Shown: positions 33,385 to 41,134 of the stretch, piece after piece
Layout of the letters: each line of letters starts with the position of its first letter
Position numbering within the stretch: position 1 is the stretch's first letter
Assembly: GCA_030005635.1 (NCBI GenBank)
Contig: JARUHP010000023.1
Coordinates: forward strand, 1 to 64,000
Reading direction: 5' to 3'
From: Deltaproteobacteria bacterium IMCC39146
GTDB lineage: Bacteria > Desulfobacterota > Desulfuromonadia > Desulfuromonadales > BM103
Length of the DNA stretch: 64,000 nt
The notes under the pieces: generated by a model
What the model was told of the DNA's origin: nothing
The model's input: the letters and a program-made list of their open reading frames with translations, nothing else
The model's database searches: none
Made by a program: the position numbers and the translations under genes

Positions 33385-33867
33385 TCAAGAGACACCGACG
33401 ATGGTGTAATTTTTCCGCCCCTCCCCTTTCCCAACACACACTTCATCATCACAAAGCTTACCAAGCAGAGCTTTTCCTAAAGGCGACTCCGGAGTAATAA
33501 CGATATACTCCGCGTCTCCATCAATGAGCTTCAGACCCCCGGCTTCGGGGCCAAGAAATACTTTTCTGCCGTTGCCACCCCCATCTTCCAGGCTGACCAA
33601 AGCAGTCAAACGAATGGGAGTCCCCTCGTCAAAAAACCGGAGCACCATAGCCTTGTACGTCTCCAAAGCGTGACGAATGTCCTGAGCACGATTGGCTTGT
33701 CCCTGTGCCACATAAGAGGCCTCAAGACCGGTTGTGTCATACTTGTTGTCAGGAACACACTCTTCATGAGTAGCCGCCGCGTGGGCGGTGCGAGCGGCCT
33801 CGGTCAGAATCTTAAGATCTTCTGTCAGTAGGGCTATGATCTTATTTAAAATCAGCTTTTTATTCAT
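33385..33867 (-). CDS. GreA/GreB-like elongation factor family protein
   Basis: The 160-aa protein keeps the Gre architecture. It has an N-terminal helical region (about residues 1-80) of the coiled-coil type, with NKYDTTGLEASYVAQGQANR. A C-terminal FKBP-like domain contains the conserved TPESPLGKALLGK, equivalent to the SPIGRALIGK motif of GreA. GreA/B rescue backtracked RNA polymerase. The coiled-coil tip acidic pair that activates cleavage is not obvious to me (an EECVPDNKYD region is near it). It may therefore be a Gre-like factor with a modified function. It is divergent from the Kef-type antiporter gene and separated from gltD by repeat element A. Confidence 0.8.
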   Translation of the reverse strand: MNKKLILNKIIALLTEDLKILTEAARTAHAAATHEECVPDNKYDTTGLEASYVAQGQANRAQDIRHALETYKAMVLRFFDEGTPIRLTALVSLEDGGGNGRKVFLGPEAGGLKLIDGDAEYIVITPESPLGKALLGKLCDDEVCVGKGEGRKNYTIVGVS

Positions 33868-33917
33868 GGAGGAAGCTTCTCACAGACACAGGGCTGGATG
33901 CAAGACAGGTCATTATC

Positions 33918-33960
33918 TATCGGTGTCTCGATAATCATTTAAATAAACCGATAATCGAGA
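33918..33960. promoter_or_regulatory. Operator-like inverted repeat in a divergent promoter region
   Basis: Between the Gre-like gene (minus) and the antiporter (plus), TCTCGATAATC (33926-33936) faces GATAATCGAGA (33950-33960): 11 bases with one mismatch. The spacer contains the palindrome ATTTAAAT. A nested pair TATCGG (33918-33923) and CCGATA (33948-33953) overlaps it. The location and symmetry suit a regulator controlling both genes; no regulator is known. Confidence 0.4.
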
Positions 33961-34062
33961 GAGCTGCTAACCATTTCAAATTACATTCTGCACTGTTTTT
34001 GGTAGATTGTAATAGTTGTTAGCTTTATGCACTACTCGCACTCACCGAACAGAGGCCAAACC

Positions 34063-36039
34063 ATGACTGAGCTGACCGCTCTGCAAGACATTCTTGTTCT
34101 ACTTTGCCTCGCTCTGCTCAACGCCTATGCCTTTAGCCTTCTGCGTCAATCACCAATCGTCGGCTACCTTACCACCGGGTTGCTCGTAGGCCCGTATGGT
34201 TTCCACCTGATTCAAGGACACCACGAAGTCGAACTGGTTGCCGAGGTCGGAATCGTCCTTCTGCTCTTCACCATAGGACTGGAGTTCTCCTACGACCGGA
34301 TTCTGCGCCTTAAGAAGCTGTTGCTTTCGGCCGGCGTTACGCAAGTGGTTTTAACCGGACTAGTCGTATTTTGCATCACCCTCCTGTTTGGAGGAAGCAT
34401 GGTCTCCGCCACGGTTCTCGGCATGGCAATGGCCTTGTCATCGACGGCAATTGTACTGAAATTACTCCTCGAACGCGGCGAAGTCGATGCGGCTCACGGC
34501 CGCATGGCACTCGGCATCCTGCTCTTTCAGGATCTTTGCATCATCCTCTTCATTGTTGCCCTGCCCCTTCTTGGCGACACAGGTCAAGACTTTACGATCT
34601 GGTCGCTGGTTAAAACCGGGCTGATTCTGTGCTCTCTCTACCTGTTCGTTCGTCATCTTCTTAAGCCGTTACTGCGCATCATCCTTAGCACCCGTTCTCC
34701 AGAGCTGTTTCGGCTAACGATTATCGCTGTGGTTCTGGGCACCGCCTGGGCAACAGCCCATGCAGGCCTGTCGCTTGCGCTTGGGGCCTTCCTGGCGGGG
34801 TTGGCTTTGGCAGAATCGGACTCTTCGCATCAGGTCATGGCCGACATCATTCCCTTCCGCGATGTTTTTCTGGCAGTCTTCTTCATCTCGGTCGGCATGT
34901 TGGTCGACATCCAGCTGTTCTTAACCAACTGGTGGATTGTGCTTTTGTGCGTGGTCCTTCTCAGTCTGACTAAAACCGTGACCGGAACGCTCGCAGGTCT
35001 GATGGCCAAACAGCCTTTGCGTACCTCTATGGTTGCCGGACTGATGACCTTTCAGGTCGGAGAATTCTCTTTTATCCTGCTCGAGTCAGCCCAGGAGTTG
35101 AAGCTGATTCCGATACAAACCTATCAACTTGCGCTCTCAGTTGTCGCATTAACGATGATGTTGTCACCCCTGATGTTTCGTCATGCTCATAATATCTCGG
35201 ATCGTCTCTCGTCCTTGTGGAGCGGAGCAACGAATCACCCGACAACAGAAGATAACGAGCGCACGGCTAACCTCGAAGGGCATGTTGTGATCGCCGGCTA
35301 CGGTGTGGCGGGCAGAAATATCGCGCGCACGTTACGCGAGATTCGCATTCCCTATATTCACATTGAGATGAATGGTGAAATAGTCCATCAGGCACGCAAA
35401 TCCGGCGAGATCATCATTTATGGCGATGCCACAGCACCGGCAGTTCTGGAGGGTGCAGGAATCCACAAAGCTCGCGCCATGGTCCTTGCCATTAACGATC
35501 CTTCTGCATTGGCCCGTGCCATCCCCACCGCCCGTGAGCTGAGTCCTGATTTGTACATTCTGGCTCGCACCAATTTCGTCGCCAGCATCGAACAGCTTAT
35601 TCGACTGGGTGCCAATGAAATCATTACCGATGAATTCGGGGCGGGACTGGAGATGTCTACTTTCCTACTTCGCCAGCTCGACGTCCCGGAAGGTCGCGTC
35701 CTGAAAATTCTCTCCTCCTTGCGCGAAGAACATCATCAACGCTACAAGCAATATGACAAGCCGACCAGAAACCTGACCGGCTACCTGTCTGTACTCGAGG
35801 GCGGAGAGATAGAGATTCAAGCGGTTCCGGACGACTCCCCCTGCATTGGTAGGAGCCTTGCCGAACTCAACTTTCGCGTCGTAACCGGCTGTAGCGTTAT
35901 GGGAGTGATTCGTCAGGAGAGGGTCGATTACAATCCCACAGCAGAATTACGCTTGGAAGTCGGTGACACCCTTATGCTTCTGGGTGAAGAGGGGGGGATT
36001 ATTAAAACTCGCGAGCTATTGCATGGGCATCCCATTTAA
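34063..36039 (+). CDS. Kef-type monovalent cation:proton antiporter with TrkA-N and TrkA-C domains
   Basis: The 658-aa inner membrane protein belongs to the CPA2 family. An N-terminal Na+/H+ exchanger domain of about 12 helices (QSPIVGYLTTGLLVGPYG, GLEFSYDRI, ALSSTAIVLKLLLERGE, SLALGAFLAGLALAESD) is followed by a TrkA-N/RCK nucleotide-binding domain (GHVVIAGYGVAGRNIARTLR). A TrkA-C domain (about residues 560-658) comes last. Such proteins extrude K+ or Na+ under control of NAD(H) or glutathione-type ligands. The frame opens at 34027, but ATG 34063 has GAGG upstream and starts directly before the first helix. It stands alone, divergent from the Gre-like gene. Confidence 0.88.
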   Translation: MTELTALQDILVLLCLALLNAYAFSLLRQSPIVGYLTTGLLVGPYGFHLIQGHHEVELVAEVGIVLLLFTIGLEFSYDRILRLKKLLLSAGVTQVVLTGLVVFCITLLFGGSMVSATVLGMAMALSSTAIVLKLLLERGEVDAAHGRMALGILLFQDLCIILFIVALPLLGDTGQDFTIWSLVKTGLILCSLYLFVRHLLKPLLRIILSTRSPELFRLTIIAVVLGTAWATAHAGLSLALGAFLAGLALAESDSSHQVMADIIPFRDVFLAVFFISVGMLVDIQLFLTNWWIVLLCVVLLSLTKTVTGTLAGLMAKQPLRTSMVAGLMTFQVGEFSFILLESAQELKLIPIQTYQLALSVVALTMMLSPLMFRHAHNISDRLSSLWSGATNHPTTEDNERTANLEGHVVIAGYGVAGRNIARTLREIRIPYIHIEMNGEIVHQARKSGEIIIYGDATAPAVLEGAGIHKARAMVLAINDPSALARAIPTARELSPDLYILARTNFVASIEQLIRLGANEIITDEFGAGLEMSTFLLRQLDVPEGRVLKILSSLREEHHQRYKQYDKPTRNLTGYLSVLEGGEIEIQAVPDDSPCIGRSLAELNFRVVTGCSVMGVIRQERVDYNPTAELRLEVGDTLMLLGEEGGIIKTRELLHGHPI

Positions 36040-36146
36040 AAATTTGGTTATCCACCTTACTCAAGTTAGGCTTTGATTGGTTCATTACGTTTTCTCGATG
36101 TAGACAAACACGAACAAAAGAAAGACAAAATCAAAACCGACCTCAA

Positions 36147-36319
36147 GCAGAGCGCGGAGAGCGCAGAGAAAGACTGCTCATAAGAAAGTTTTTTCATTTA
36201 TTTCTTTCCCTGCGCTCTGTGTCTTAAGAGAGCAAAGCGAACGGGCGTGAGTCAGGTCGTTTGCTTTTTCTGTTTCATGTTTTCCGATATTTTACTGGCG
36301 CGAAATAGATAACCAGAAA
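36147..36319. repeat. Mosaic of intergenic repeat blocks upstream of tex
   Basis: The 447-base gap 36040-36486 has no gene. It holds an imperfect palindrome (arm from 36147, GCAGAGCGCGGAGAGCGCAG; complement CTTTCCCTGCGCTCTGTGTC from 36204). A block GCGAACGGGCGTGAGTCAGG (36238-36257) is shared with 39737. GAAATAGATAACCAGAAA (36302-36319) is the reverse complement of a block at 39641 and 58228. The rest, up to the tex ATG, includes CTTGTGCTAGTAT, a possible extended -10, but no good -35. Confidence 0.6.
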
Positions 36320-36486
36320 AAAACCTCCTTCGAAAAGAAGGTATCGTATTTTCCTGGAGCCACTCTTCTCTAGATCCTTCCCAAGCTTTCTTGTATGACC
36401 CTATAGAAATTCCTGCACAGGAGACGAAAAGCTTGTGCTAGTATCGCCTCCCTGAAAACAACCCCGAAACAAGGATCGACTCAACA

Positions 36487-38784
36487 ATGAACTCAACAGG
36501 AACAGTCGCAATCAATCAAATGCTGGTCGAAGAGACTGGTTTGCCAATAGCACAAATCAAACAGACCGTAGCGCTGCTCGACGAGGGCGCGACCGTACCC
36601 TTTATTGCCCGCTATCGGAAAGAAGCTACGGGAGAGCTTGATGAGGTTGAGATACGTCTGGTTCAGGAGCGCCTTGAATATCACACGGCCCTGAATGAGC
36701 GTCGACAGACCATTCTTAAATCAATCGACGAGCAGGGCAAAATGACCCCTGAACTACGCCAAAAGATTGAGACAACCAGGCAGAAAACAGAACTGGAAGA
36801 CCTCTACCTGCCCTTCAAACCGAAACGACGCACCAAGGCACTGATTGCCAAAGAGCGTGGACTTGAGCCCCTAGCAGAGCAATTACTGGCTGCACGAGGC
36901 CAAGGAGCTTCTGCTGAAGAACTGGCAATGCCTTTTCTCAACGCGGAACAAGAAGTATCAACAACGGAAGAGGCCTTGACCGGTGCTGGCCATATCATCG
37001 CCGAACAGTTCGCAGATGTTGCCGAGGCACGTGCGATTGTTCGCGACCTGACCTGGCAGAAAGGACAATTCTCTTCTCAACCGGCACGGGGCAAAGAAGA
37101 GACGGTCAGCAAGTTTGAGATGTATTACAATTTCAGCGAACCGCTGCAGCAGATACCATCACACCGGATGCTCGCCATGCGGCGAGGGGAAAAAGAAGAT
37201 GTTTTACGTCTGCGCATCGAGGCTCCGGAAGAGGAGATTCTCGGCCGCCTCTGCGTACTTTTTGTGCCTGCTGAAAGTCGTTTTACCATGTTATTACGCG
37301 AAGTCATCGCCGATGCCTACAAACGCCTACTCACCCCTTCGATTGAAGTCGAGTTGAGATTGCGGGCAAAAAAGGCTGCCGATGACGAGGCGATTCGTGT
37401 CTTTGCGGAGAACTTGCGCAACCTGCTCTTGGCCGCTCCGGCCGGCAGCTATAAAGTCCTCGGCGTTGATCCGGGCTTGCGCACCGGCTCCAAGCTGGCG
37501 GTGGTCGATGCGACCGGTCGCTTTCTCGAGCATGTAACTATTTACCCACACACCGGAGGTGGAGCCAAAATCGAAACGGCCAGGCGTGAGCTGCTGCGCC
37601 TTATCGAGAATCACAGCATTGAAATGATTGCTATCGGCAACGGCACGGCTGGCCGCGAGATGGATCAATTCATTCGAGCCGCTCTCAAAGAGACCGATGT
37701 AAAGCTGCAGGTTGTTATGGTCAGCGAAGCCGGTGCCAGTGTCTATTCGGCATCAGAGATCGCCCGCGAAGAATTTCCGGATCTCGACCTGACCGTTCGC
37801 GGAGCCATTTCCATTGCCCGCCGCCTGCAGGACCCCTTGTCTGAGCTCGTCAAGGTCGACCCCAAAAGTATCGGTGTTGGTCAGTATCAACACGATGTCA
37901 GTCAAACCGCCTTGAAGAAGTCCCTCGATGAGGTGGTTGAGTCGTGCGTTAACTTTGTCGGTGTTGACCTGAACACCGCCAGCTGGGCGCTCTTGAGCTT
38001 TGTCTCGGGAATCAGTGAAACTCTGGCCAAGGCAATCATCAACCATCGAGATTCTGAAGGCGCTTTTATAAAAAGGAACCAACTCCTCAAGGTTCCGCGC
38101 TTTGGCAAGAAAGCCTATGAGCAGGCAGCGGGTTTCCTGCGGATCAGGAACGCCGTCCAGCCGCTCGATAACACGGCCGTCCATCCGGAACGCTACGGGC
38201 TGGTGGAGGAGATGGCCGCCGATCTCGGTGTGGCTATAGCTAAGCTGATCTCTGAACCGGCTTTACTCAACAACATCAGACTGGAAAGTTATGTCGGAGA
38301 CGACATTGGGCTGCCGACGTTGAAGGACATCGTTAACGAGCTGAAAAAGCCTGGTCGTGATCCCCGGGAGAGCTTTGTTACAACGAGCTTTCGCGAAGAC
38401 GTCATGGAGGTGAAGGACCTTAAAGAAGGGATGACGCTTAACGGCATCGTCACCAATGTTGCAGCCTTTGGTGCCTTTGTCGATATCGGCGTCCACCAGG
38501 ATGGCCTGGTTCATGTCAGCCAGCTTGCTGACCGCTTTATTAAAGACCCGAATCAGGTGGTCAAGGTTGGCCAGCAGGTTCAGGTCAGGGTTCTATCGAT
38601 TGACCTGCAGCGCAAACGGATCGGCCTGACCATGCGCAAGGGTGAGGCAGAGAAGCCTCCGCAGCAGAAAGAACGGGTCAAGCAAGCAAGGCCCGAAAAG
38701 AAAGCACCCGATCCTTCATCGTCGATGGCCGAGGCCTTGGCAAAATCAGGTTTCCGGGTCAACAATGGCAAAGGTTCCCGTTAA
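36487..38784 (+). CDS. tex: Tex, S1 RNA-binding transcription accessory protein
   Basis: The 765-aa protein is a complete Tex. It has an N-terminal helical domain (IAQIKQTVALLDEGATVPFI, ARYRKEATGELDEVEIR). The YqgF/RNase H-like domain has VLGVDPGLRTGSKLAVVDAT. The helix-hairpin-helix modules include NTASWALLSFVSGISETLAK and the HhH/DUF region with PRFGKKAYEQAAGFLRI. A C-terminal S1 domain (about 640-715) has LNGIVTNVAAFGAFVDIGVH. Tex binds RNA and RNA polymerase and affects transcription and toxin expression in several bacteria. The tail is basic and low-complexity (KERVKQARPEKKAPDPSSS). It converges on the next gene with a four-base overlap of stop codons. Confidence 0.95.
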   Translation: MNSTGTVAINQMLVEETGLPIAQIKQTVALLDEGATVPFIARYRKEATGELDEVEIRLVQERLEYHTALNERRQTILKSIDEQGKMTPELRQKIETTRQKTELEDLYLPFKPKRRTKALIAKERGLEPLAEQLLAARGQGASAEELAMPFLNAEQEVSTTEEALTGAGHIIAEQFADVAEARAIVRDLTWQKGQFSSQPARGKEETVSKFEMYYNFSEPLQQIPSHRMLAMRRGEKEDVLRLRIEAPEEEILGRLCVLFVPAESRFTMLLREVIADAYKRLLTPSIEVELRLRAKKAADDEAIRVFAENLRNLLLAAPAGSYKVLGVDPGLRTGSKLAVVDATGRFLEHVTIYPHTGGGAKIETARRELLRLIENHSIEMIAIGNGTAGREMDQFIRAALKETDVKLQVVMVSEAGASVYSASEIAREEFPDLDLTVRGAISIARRLQDPLSELVKVDPKSIGVGQYQHDVSQTALKKSLDEVVESCVNFVGVDLNTASWALLSFVSGISETLAKAIINHRDSEGAFIKRNQLLKVPRFGKKAYEQAAGFLRIRNAVQPLDNTAVHPERYGLVEEMAADLGVAIAKLISEPALLNNIRLESYVGDDIGLPTLKDIVNELKKPGRDPRESFVTTSFREDVMEVKDLKEGMTLNGIVTNVAAFGAFVDIGVHQDGLVHVSQLADRFIKDPNQVVKVGQQVQVRVLSIDLQRKRIGLTMRKGEAEKPPQQKERVKQARPEKKAPDPSSSMAEALAKSGFRVNNGKGSR

Positions 38785-39551
38785 GAGCCTTTTAGCCGCA
38801 GGCTCCTGGAGAGGATTTCGAAGGCTAAATCGTAATCAACTTCGGGGTTGAGCGCCGGTCCTATAAGACGAATCATGGCGGCTCGTTTGAGTAACCGATC
38901 GTCGAAGCGCGCCCCCGGAGCGAGGCGCTTCAGATTCTTCTTCAGGTAGGCAAAATTGAGGTCACGGGTAAGCTGCATCGCTTCGCCAAGACCAGCGTAG
39001 TTCATCAGCGGCCGATCGAAGATAAACAGCGCACGCTCATGCGTGTAGAGCCAGAGGGATTCGTCACGCTCTTCGACCGTCACGATTTTATCTGTCTTGA
39101 CTTGTTTCGTCATCGGCAACCCGCCGGCCAGTAGAGTCTTGCCAAGGCTGAACTTACGGCTCGTTTCGGTCCCCTTGGTCTGAATCTCACCAGCCTTACA
39201 GATAGCAACCAGCAACAGGTCGATCGTACCGTATTCAATCCTACAAGATTCACCATCACGCGACTCTACTTTTAGCGCCTCTTCTCCCAGCGCAAAACGA
39301 TGCACGTAGCAGGCAGACTGGTTTTTACGAACCACTTCCGTATCAATCAGGAACGCCGGCAAGCCTTCTTGGGTTAAGCCGTCCACCAACGCACAGGCAT
39401 GATCCTGATCAGCAAAAGTTGCAATCACAACCGGGCTACCACCGGCAAGTTTCTGACAGGCTTCGAATGCCACGGTTCCCAATTTTTCCGCGACAAACAT
39501 GGCAACAGCGCCCTCTTCCATTTTCCAATCATGTAGAACAACTAGATACAT
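38781..39551 (-). CDS. Conserved-looking hypothetical protein, 256 aa
   Basis: I do not recognise this gene. The start ATG 39551 has GGAG six bases upstream. Seen: an N-terminal third (residues 1-80) with MYLVVLHDWKMEEGAVAMFV and VVIATFADQDHACALVDGLT followed by LPAFLIDTEVV. That segment resembles small DUF2007-type ferredoxin-like domains that compare paired residues. The middle (about 95-170) is beta-rich (FALGEEALKVESRDGESCRI, EYGTIDLLLVAICKAGE), perhaps PH-like. The C-terminal third is helical and basic (LNFAYLKKNLKRLAPGARFD). There is no signal peptide and no membrane segment. Its stop overlaps the tex stop, so both share a bidirectional 3' end. Codon use matches the neighbours. Confidence 0.75.
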   Translation of the reverse strand: MYLVVLHDWKMEEGAVAMFVAEKLGTVAFEACQKLAGGSPVVIATFADQDHACALVDGLTQEGLPAFLIDTEVVRKNQSACYVHRFALGEEALKVESRDGESCRIEYGTIDLLLVAICKAGEIQTKGTETSRKFSLGKTLLAGGLPMTKQVKTDKIVTVEERDESLWLYTHERALFIFDRPLMNYAGLGEAMQLTRDLNFAYLKKNLKRLAPGARFDDRLLKRAAMIRLIGPALNPEVDYDLAFEILSRSLRLKGS

Positions 39552-39640
39552 TGAGTACTCCAACAAGAGAACAGAGAGCCACTGGAGTAATGATAACGTA
39601 AAGCGTTTAAATTTCTCAGTCCATTCTTTGCGTTTTTACT

Positions 39641-39755
39641 TTTCTGGTTATCTACTTCACACCACTAAACTGTTATCGGGTTTTCCACTTCGCTCAAGTG
39701 AGAGTCCTTCAAAGAAAACCTTCCACCACAGAGAAACGAACGGGCGTGAGGCAGG
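39641..39755. repeat. Shuffled intergenic repeat blocks before the REC gene
   Basis: The 296-base gap 39552-39847 contains TTTCTGGTTATCTACTTCAC (39641-39660), shared with 58228-58245. A half arm CCACCACAGAGA near 39723 is like 24266 and 58379. AGAAACGAACGGGCGTGAGG, starting about 39732, is shared with 36238 and, inverted, with 58286. The longer open frame across it (39499-39873, plus) is made of repeat sequence and is not supported as a gene. Confidence 0.6.
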
Positions 39756-39847
39756 TATACTTTTTGGTATAACCCAGCGTTTGAGTACCATTAATCACTT
39801 TGCACGATATAATGGCTGTGAAGGCGTCCTTATCCAGGGAAAGCATC

Positions 39848-40258
39848 ATGAAAAAAATCCTTCTTATCGATGACGATCGACTCTTTCTTGATCTACTTAC
39901 CAATTATGTGCGAGAGCGCTTCCCTGACCTTGAGATCATAACCTGCAATGAATCTCTCCAGGGGTTGGCACAAATCGATAAGGATCTAGATTTACTCCTC
40001 CTCGACCTTGAGATGCCCAAGATGGACGGTGGCAAACTGCTCTCCTATGCCATCGAAAAAGGCCTGGATCGCAGGCGCATTATCATCCTCTCGGGACGTG
40101 ACGCAGACTACCTGCACGAACGTTTCGCCATGGGCCAATGTCTTGCGGTGCTGAACAAGAATGAGGGGCGACAGAAGGTAGTGCTGGATATGATTTTTGA
40201 TGCTTTACAGAAGAAAGAAAGAGAGGCTGTTGCAGAGACTCAGAAGGAGCAAGCGTAG
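39848..40258 (+). CDS. Single-domain response regulator (REC only)
   Basis: The 136-aa protein is one receiver domain and little else. It has KKILLIDDDRLFLDLLTNYV, phosphoacceptor Asp53 in LLLLDLEMPKMDGG, the Thr/Ser switch region IIILSGRDADYL, and Asn-Lys (VLNKNEGRQKV) where Lys normally sits. The short tail is charged (KKEREAVAETQKEQ). ATG 39848 follows GGGAAAG; the upstream ATG at 39800 lies in repeat sequence. Without an output domain it probably acts as a phosphorelay or chemotaxis-like shuttle. It is monocistronic, with a strong terminator immediately after it. Confidence 0.9.
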   Translation: MKKILLIDDDRLFLDLLTNYVRERFPDLEIITCNESLQGLAQIDKDLDLLLLDLEMPKMDGGKLLSYAIEKGLDRRRIIILSGRDADYLHERFAMGQCLAVLNKNEGRQKVVLDMIFDALQKKEREAVAETQKEQA

Positions 40259-40275
40259 TCAGTCTTTTTAACCCA

Positions 40276-40316
40276 AAAAAAGCCCACCAAGGAGTCGCTC
40301 CTTGGTGGGCTTTTTT
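40276..40316 (+). terminator. Strong bidirectional-looking terminator after the REC gene
   Basis: A 19-base perfect stem: AAAAAAGCCCACCAAGGAG (40276-40294), loop TCG, CTCCTTGGTGGGCTTTTTT (40298-40316). A-run and T-run flank the GC-rich part on both sides, so it could terminate transcription in either direction. Confidence 0.92.
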
Positions 40317-40500
40317 GCTAAAAGTCAGGGTTAGTAAGCATTTCACATTTCTGCCAATTTGAGCCCCTCTATCGGCTATACAATGTAGGGGGATTTATAA
40401 TAATGCCAATCTGCCTGGCTTTCATACAAGGGTTGAGTTCACAACAAAGCCCTTTGGATAATTCTGTTCACTCGTTAGTTAGATTTTGGTTTGCCATTGC

Positions 40501-40528
40501 TTGACAATAAACACCCCCAATATAAGAT
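40501..40528 (+). promoter_or_regulatory. Sigma-70 promoter for the small gene at 40696
   Basis: TTGACA (40501-40506), a 16-base spacer, TAAGAT (40523-40528). It predicts a 5' leader of about 160 bases before the ATG at 40696. The DNA between the terminator at 40316 and this promoter shows nothing I can name apart from high A/T content. Confidence 0.5.
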
Positions 40529-40571
40529 TTCGCTAATCTAGGTAAAAAATACCGCGAAACGCCAGATTTGT

Positions 40572-40636
40572 TGTGAGATAAGGACGGAAAATGGCGGGTC
40601 TTTAATCTACAAACACACTAACGGGAAGATCTCACA
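40572..40636 (+). promoter_or_regulatory. Inverted repeat in the leader of the small gene
   Basis: TGTGAGAT (40572-40579) and ATCTCACA (40629-40636) form an 8-base perfect pair enclosing 49 bases. It sits entirely between the proposed start site and the ribosome site AGAAGAGG. It does not match the c-di-GMP/cGAMP riboswitch landmarks I checked. Confidence 0.3.
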
Positions 40637-40695
40637 TTCTTATTAGGAGACTGATTATTTTAAAAACAGAAAACGTCTGAGAGAAGAGGTTTACC

Positions 40696-40923
40696 ATGTT
40701 CATTGAGGTAGAACTGTACGCTGGTGACCTGTCCATAGTTTCACAAGAAGGCTTGGCGAGACTTCTCGAAAACAACCTTGCGAAGCAATTCAAACGTACT
40801 TCAGGGTGGGCTGTTGTCGGTACTCATCCGGTCCGTTCAACGGTCCAGCGACTCGATGAATTTGAAGGATGTGAGCGACGTCAAATTGACAAACAAAATC
40901 GTATAATTTATTCAAGATTATGA
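40696..40923 (+). CDS. Small conserved-looking protein of Geobacter type, 75 aa
   Basis: No function is known to me. The protein starts MFIEVELYAGDLSIVSQEGL, has FKRTSGWAVVGTHPVRS in the middle and ends EFEGCERRQIDKQNRIIYSRL-like. Small Geobacterales proteins with the same plan occur: beta strands, an FxRxxGWxVVGxxPxR core and a C-terminal GxERRQ. I recall this from general knowledge and have not checked it. The ATG has AGAAGAGG eight bases upstream and a good promoter 160 bases upstream. It has no membrane segment. It stands alone between the REC gene and glgC. Confidence 0.75.
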   Translation: MFIEVELYAGDLSIVSQEGLARLLENNLAKQFKRTSGWAVVGTHPVRSTVQRLDEFEGCERRQIDKQNRIIYSRL

Positions 40924-41134
40924 AAGGTTAAATCAAAGTCACGATTCCTGAGCAATCCATCTGTTTTATTGAACACAATTCATGAAACACAAAAACCCTC
41001 GCCTACTAAGGACCCCACCAGCTTATTTCTGTATATTGATTTTATCATTTACGGTGACCTTGCATTTGAAAAGGTCTTTGTCAGAATAGAGGAGACAACG
41101 TCACTAAAAGGTTTGTTTCGCAAGGAGAAGAACT

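Noticed and set aside
39499-39873. 124-aa plus-strand open frame upstream of the REC gene
   Set aside because: It runs antisense across the start of the hypothetical gene and then through repeat blocks; composition is unlike the neighbours.
40572-40636. GEMM-type (c-di-GMP/cGAMP) riboswitch before the small gene
   Set aside because: No match to the conserved core; only a simple 8-base stem is present.
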